Program-made: the position numbers and the translations under genes
DNA from: a virus
Length of the DNA stretch: 38,759 nucleotides
Virus record (IMG/VR): IMGVR_UViG_3300046167_000577
Location: 1 to 38,759 of that record
Direction: 5' to 3' (one strand)
The notes under the pieces: generated by a model
The model's input: only the letters and a program-made list of their open reading frames with translations
Told to the model about the DNA's origin: nothing
Database searches by the model: none
In this document: positions 37,213-38,759 of the stretch, piece after piece
Layout: each line of letters opens with the position of its first letter
How positions within the stretch are numbered: position 1 is the stretch's first letter

Positions 37213-37255
37213 AGCGCAGAGGGGAATCGAACCCCTCTTAATACCGTTATACGCT
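37213..37255 (-). ncRNA. tRNA-like element 1 (acceptor-like stem plus T-arm)
   Basis: Minus strand: AGAGGGG-TTCGATT-CCCCTCT (37238-37218) is a perfect T-arm with the classic TTCGATT loop. Flanking AGCGTA and TGCGCT pair (six pairs, one G-U) as an acceptor-like stem, followed by ACTA. No D-arm or anticodon arm fits in the 11 bases between, and no extended tRNA fold reaching into the upstream gene works. It is thus tRNA-like, not a tRNA. It may be a tRNA remnant, an RNase P/Z processing site, or an att-like fragment. Confidence 0.5.
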
Positions 37256-37539
37256 TATTTGAGCTCTATAAACTCACTTCCCCAATTATCGCAAAGGATA
37301 GTATAAGAACTTGTTTCTGATGTTCTACAAACAGGCTTAAAGCCTTTGTCTAAAAGGTAGTTCAAGGCTTGCTGTGCAATATCGCCAATTGCGTAATCAT
37401 AGGACAAAGTAACTGAGATAGTTTTTCCGTCCACAAATCTTTTAGGCTCAGTAATTTTAACCCTTGCGCCTCTATGGTTTGTAGGCCCTAAAAAAGTTAC
37501 TTTGAATTGTCTGTAGCTTGGTAAATCGTAAGTATTCAT
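37255..37539 (-). CDS. Conserved hypothetical protein (94 aa)
   Basis: MNTYDLPSYRQFKVTFLGPT then NHRGARVKITEPKRF, TLSYDYAIGDIAQQALNYLL and TILCDNWGSEFIEL. This is a family I associate with mobile DNA of flavobacteria; function unknown. It is the first gene of the transcript expected from promoter P3 and has a leader of about 290 bases. Confidence 0.7.
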   Translation of the reverse strand: MNTYDLPSYRQFKVTFLGPTNHRGARVKITEPKRFVDGKTISVTLSYDYAIGDIAQQALNYLLDKGFKPVCRTSETSSYTILCDNWGSEFIELK

Positions 37540-37548
37540 TATATTAAT

Positions 37549-37577
37549 GCCTGTTTTTGCAGGTCTTTATTTAGTTA
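37549..37577 (-). repeat. Leader repeat copy 4
   Basis: On the minus strand ACTAAATAAAGACCTG then CAAAAACAGGC, nine bases before the ATG at 37539. CCTG and CAGG form a four-pair stem here. Confidence 0.7.
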
Positions 37578-37579
37578 GT

Positions 37580-37631
37580 AGTAGTAGAGGAATTGATACC
37601 TCACTAAGTTCGCGCCATTGCGAATACTACT
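37580..37631 (-). ncRNA. tRNA-like element 2 (three-stem fold)
   Basis: Minus strand: AGTAGTA (37631-37625) pairs perfectly with TACTACT (37586-37580). Inside lie TTCGC-AATGGC-GCGAA (five pairs) and GAGG-TATCAATT-CCTC (four pairs). This gives a three-way junction of acceptor-like, middle and T-arm-like stems followed by ACTAAC, with the same downstream order as element 1. It is too short (52 bases) for a normal tRNA. Some pairing could be chance in repeats of AGT. Confidence 0.4.
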
Positions 37632-37836
37632 TACCGATAATTTAAAGGGAATAGTTAGTTAAACCTATCGCGCCTTCTTATCGTTTATCCTCTTTTGAGC
37701 CTTTAACCCTTTCGGGAACCTTTCACACCGAACTCATCTTTGCGTTACTCTCAGGTTATTATGTCAAATATCGTTTGAATGTTGGGGCATCATTCTACAC
37801 CTCGTTGGGCATCTTATCTTTCCCTGTTTGCTTTGT

Positions 37837-37868
37837 CAAAGGTAAGAAAACTTTTTTTAATAATCCAA
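37837..37868 (-). promoter_or_regulatory. Leftward promoter P3
   Basis: Minus strand TTGGAT (-33, TTG at 37868-37866), 21-base spacer, TACCTTTG (37844-37837), an exact TANNTTTG. AAACTTTAAAAA tracts lie directly upstream, as at P1. It would start a transcript near 37830 that runs into the 94-aa gene and beyond. Confidence 0.8.
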
Positions 37869-37917
37869 AACTTTTTAAAGTTTTTTTTAAAGTTTTTTTT
37901 GCTTACTCTTTCTACTA

Positions 37918-37953
37918 CCAAAACCCCGCATTTGTTTCAGTGCGAGGCGTTGG
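37918..37953 (-). terminator. Stem-loop between leftward promoters (possible attenuator)
   Basis: Minus strand CCAACGCCTCGCA and TGCGGGGTTTTGG make 12 of 13 pairs, two of them G-U pairs that exist only in the leftward RNA. There is no T-run after it. It would separate the P2 gene from P3. Confidence 0.5.
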
Positions 37954-37973
37954 TATTTCGTTTGTTGGTTAGC

Positions 37974-38207
37974 TTATAAAACTTGCACCCTTGTTTTGTA
38001 CCTTTTGAAGAAGAAGTTATCGCTTCCCACTTGATATTCATTAAATCTTTCGTCCTTGTTAGTAGTGGTCAGTATAACGCCCTTGATTTGGACTTCCTTT
38101 CTAAAGGCTGAACTCACTTTAGTAACTACCATTGTATGGGTCCCAAACATATCGCTTACCTTAATTACCTGACCTGCTTTCAAGTTTACTGCACTTACCT
38201 TGTTCAT
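37974..38207 (-). CDS. Small basic protein (77 aa), first leftward gene
   Basis: VNLKAGQVIKVSDMFGTHTM, VVTKVSSAFRKEVQIKGVIL and NEYQVGSDNFFFKRYK: all-beta, basic, SH3- or OB-like in layout. As the first gene behind the strong promoter P2 it is likely expressed immediately after infection, perhaps as a host-takeover or nucleic-acid-binding factor. No family recognised. Confidence 0.65.
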   Translation of the reverse strand: MNKVSAVNLKAGQVIKVSDMFGTHTMVVTKVSSAFRKEVQIKGVILTTTNKDERFNEYQVGSDNFFFKRYKTRVQVL

Positions 38208-38246
38208 AATTTCTATTTGTTTAATTGTTATTTCGTTTGAACACTA

Positions 38247-38278
38247 CAAATGTAAGCAATAAATATTTAACCATCCAA
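38247..38278 (-). promoter_or_regulatory. Leftward promoter P2
   Basis: Minus strand TTGGAT (TTG at 38278-38276), 21-base spacer, TACATTTG (38254-38247), an exact TANNTTTG. It shares the TTGGAT box and spacer length with P3. An AT-rich AAAAGTTTTTTAAATAAA tract lies upstream. Confidence 0.8.
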
Positions 38279-38452
38279 ACATTTATTTAAAAAACTTTTA
38301 AAATAATTTATAATAGTTTGTAAATCAGTAAGTTAGACAGCAAAATAATTTTTACAGCACTGTGAAAGGTGTGTTATTGAGTGGTTATATAAAGGCAAGA
38401 GAGGGAATAGTCTACGCATCTTCACCTAATCGAAAAAAACTTTAAAAAACAT

Positions 38453-38482
38453 TTGTTAGTATAGAAAATAGTCTTATCTTCG
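38453..38482 (+). promoter_or_regulatory. Promoter P1, right copy
   Basis: TTG at 38453-38455, 19-base spacer, TATCTTCG at 38475-38482; identical to 39-68. Confidence 0.7.
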
Positions 38483-38504
38483 TGTCAAATAATAAGAAAA
38501 AGCT

Positions 38505-38705
38505 ATGAAAACAGTAAAAATAAGAAAGGGTTATTACAAGGCAGAAACAAGTAAAGGTACAGTATTTATAGCCTACGATAGTAGTATAGAAGGTGAGTTA
38601 AAGTGGAACATTTGGAGTGAGGATTTTGAACTTCCTTATGAAATGGATTCGTTATGGTACACTAAAAAAGAAGCCGTTAAAATGATAGTGTACTTTTTAT
38701 CTTAA
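38505..38705 (+). CDS. Small hypothetical protein (66 aa), terminal-repeat copy 2
   Basis: Identical to the gene at 91-291 and represents the same gene in the terminal redundancy. It faces away from the leftward operon, with about 300 bases of control region between them. Confidence 0.75.
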   Translation: MKTVKIRKGYYKAETSKGTVFIAYDSSIEGELKWNIWSEDFELPYEMDSLWYTKKEAVKMIVYFLS

Positions 38706-38759
38706 CATTGGGAAAGGGAGAGGTAGGAGTGACCGAGGAAGAGTGAGAAATGGTGTATG

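Larger units (their letters stand above)
37540..37973 (-). other. Long leader and promoter region, no protein gene
   Basis: Contains, in leftward order, the stem-loop at 37918-37953, A/T tracts at about 37866-37900, promoter P3, then about 290 bases of probable leader RNA with hairpins GAATG/CATTC (about 37772-37790) and CCC-GAAA-GGG (about 37707-37716), the tRNA-like element 2 and leader repeat 4. Only peptides of under ten codons are open. Its rather high G+C in places and many small hairpins suggest a structured RNA. Confidence 0.55.
38208..38504. other. Divergent control region
   Basis: Non-coding region with back-to-back promoters: P2 leftward (38247-38278) and P1 rightward (38453-38482). 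Between them are AT-rich tracts and the start of the right terminal repeat (38415). GCACTGTGA and CAGCACTG around 38356-38364 form a partial dyad. No gene is seen. Confidence 0.65.
38415..38759. repeat. Terminal direct repeat, right copy
   Basis: Second copy of bases 1-345, including promoter and small gene. Confidence 0.95.

Noticed and set aside
37213-37290. A complete tRNA gene ending in the TTCGATT T-arm
   Set aside because: I looked for a 5' acceptor strand AGCGCAG and D/anticodon arms up to about 75 bases upstream, inside the 94-aa gene, and found none that fit.
37681-37745. A hammerhead-like ribozyme (GATGAG ... GAAA) in the long leader
   Set aside because: The required CUGAUGA core and closing stems are not present.
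1-38759. Lysogeny module (integrase, repressor) and CRISPR arrays
   Set aside because: No tyrosine or serine recombinase motif, CI/Cro-like gene or spaced repeat array was found in any frame I examined.

Overview
The window is one complete genome unit of a tailed, siphovirus-like phage. The first 345 bases recur exactly as the last 345 (38415-38759), so the unique length is 38,414 bp. The host is probably a member of the Bacteroidetes, most likely a flavobacterium: the three best promoters match the Bacteroidetes TTG / TANNTTTG layout, classical Shine-Dalgarno sites are scarce, and many proteins look like those of marine flavobacterial phages. I see no integrase, excisionase or CI-type repressor, so a virulent life style is likely but not proven.

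Rightward (late) half, 91-23094. After a small gene inside the terminal repeat and a 360-bp non-coding stretch come a small zinc-knuckle-like gene, the terminase small and large subunits, tail completion and neck genes, the tape measure, tail proteins (one split by an apparent frameshift at about 9173-9179), a DUF5824-like virion protein, an XkdF-type protease/scaffold, the major capsid protein, two paralogous tail-tube-like proteins, a beta-helix tail spike, the portal, a head-tail connector, further virion proteins with a LamG-like fibre, and a membrane-anchored GAF-like protein. The tail genes lie between terminase and capsid, and the portal lies downstream of the spike, which is an uncommon order. 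A 10-bp motif, TTGTAAATTA, recurs at six late gene boundaries.

Leftward half, 38207-23172. Two promoters near 38.25 kb and 37.84 kb start leftward transcription. The first 5 kb (38.2-33.2) is a run of very small, tightly coupled genes, many under 60 codons, plus one HhH-glycosylase-like gene. The 33.0-23.2 kb part holds small membrane proteins, a sigma-like protein, two separate DnaA-domain-IV-like proteins, an ERF annealing protein with its PD-(D/E)XK exonuclease, an SSB-like protein with the acidic SSB tip, a DnaB-like helicase, a dNTP diphosphohydrolase-like protein, a second nuclease, a RusA-like resolvase, a possible T4 gp55-like late sigma factor, and the lysis cassette (amidase, holin). 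The two transcription units converge on a two-way terminator at about 23.1 kb.

How it may work together (inference): the leftward unit replicates and recombines DNA and supplies two sigma-like regulators. These could switch on the late rightward unit, where the repeated TTGTAAATTA sites and the AT-rich repeat islands at 0.43 kb and 33.0 kb are candidate recognition sites. The most unusual items are the terminase fused to an extra domain, the paired sigma-like and DnaA-like genes with a 176-bp out-of-frame overlap, two tRNA-like elements in leaders of the leftward operon, and a family of leader repeats set at a fixed distance before start codons.
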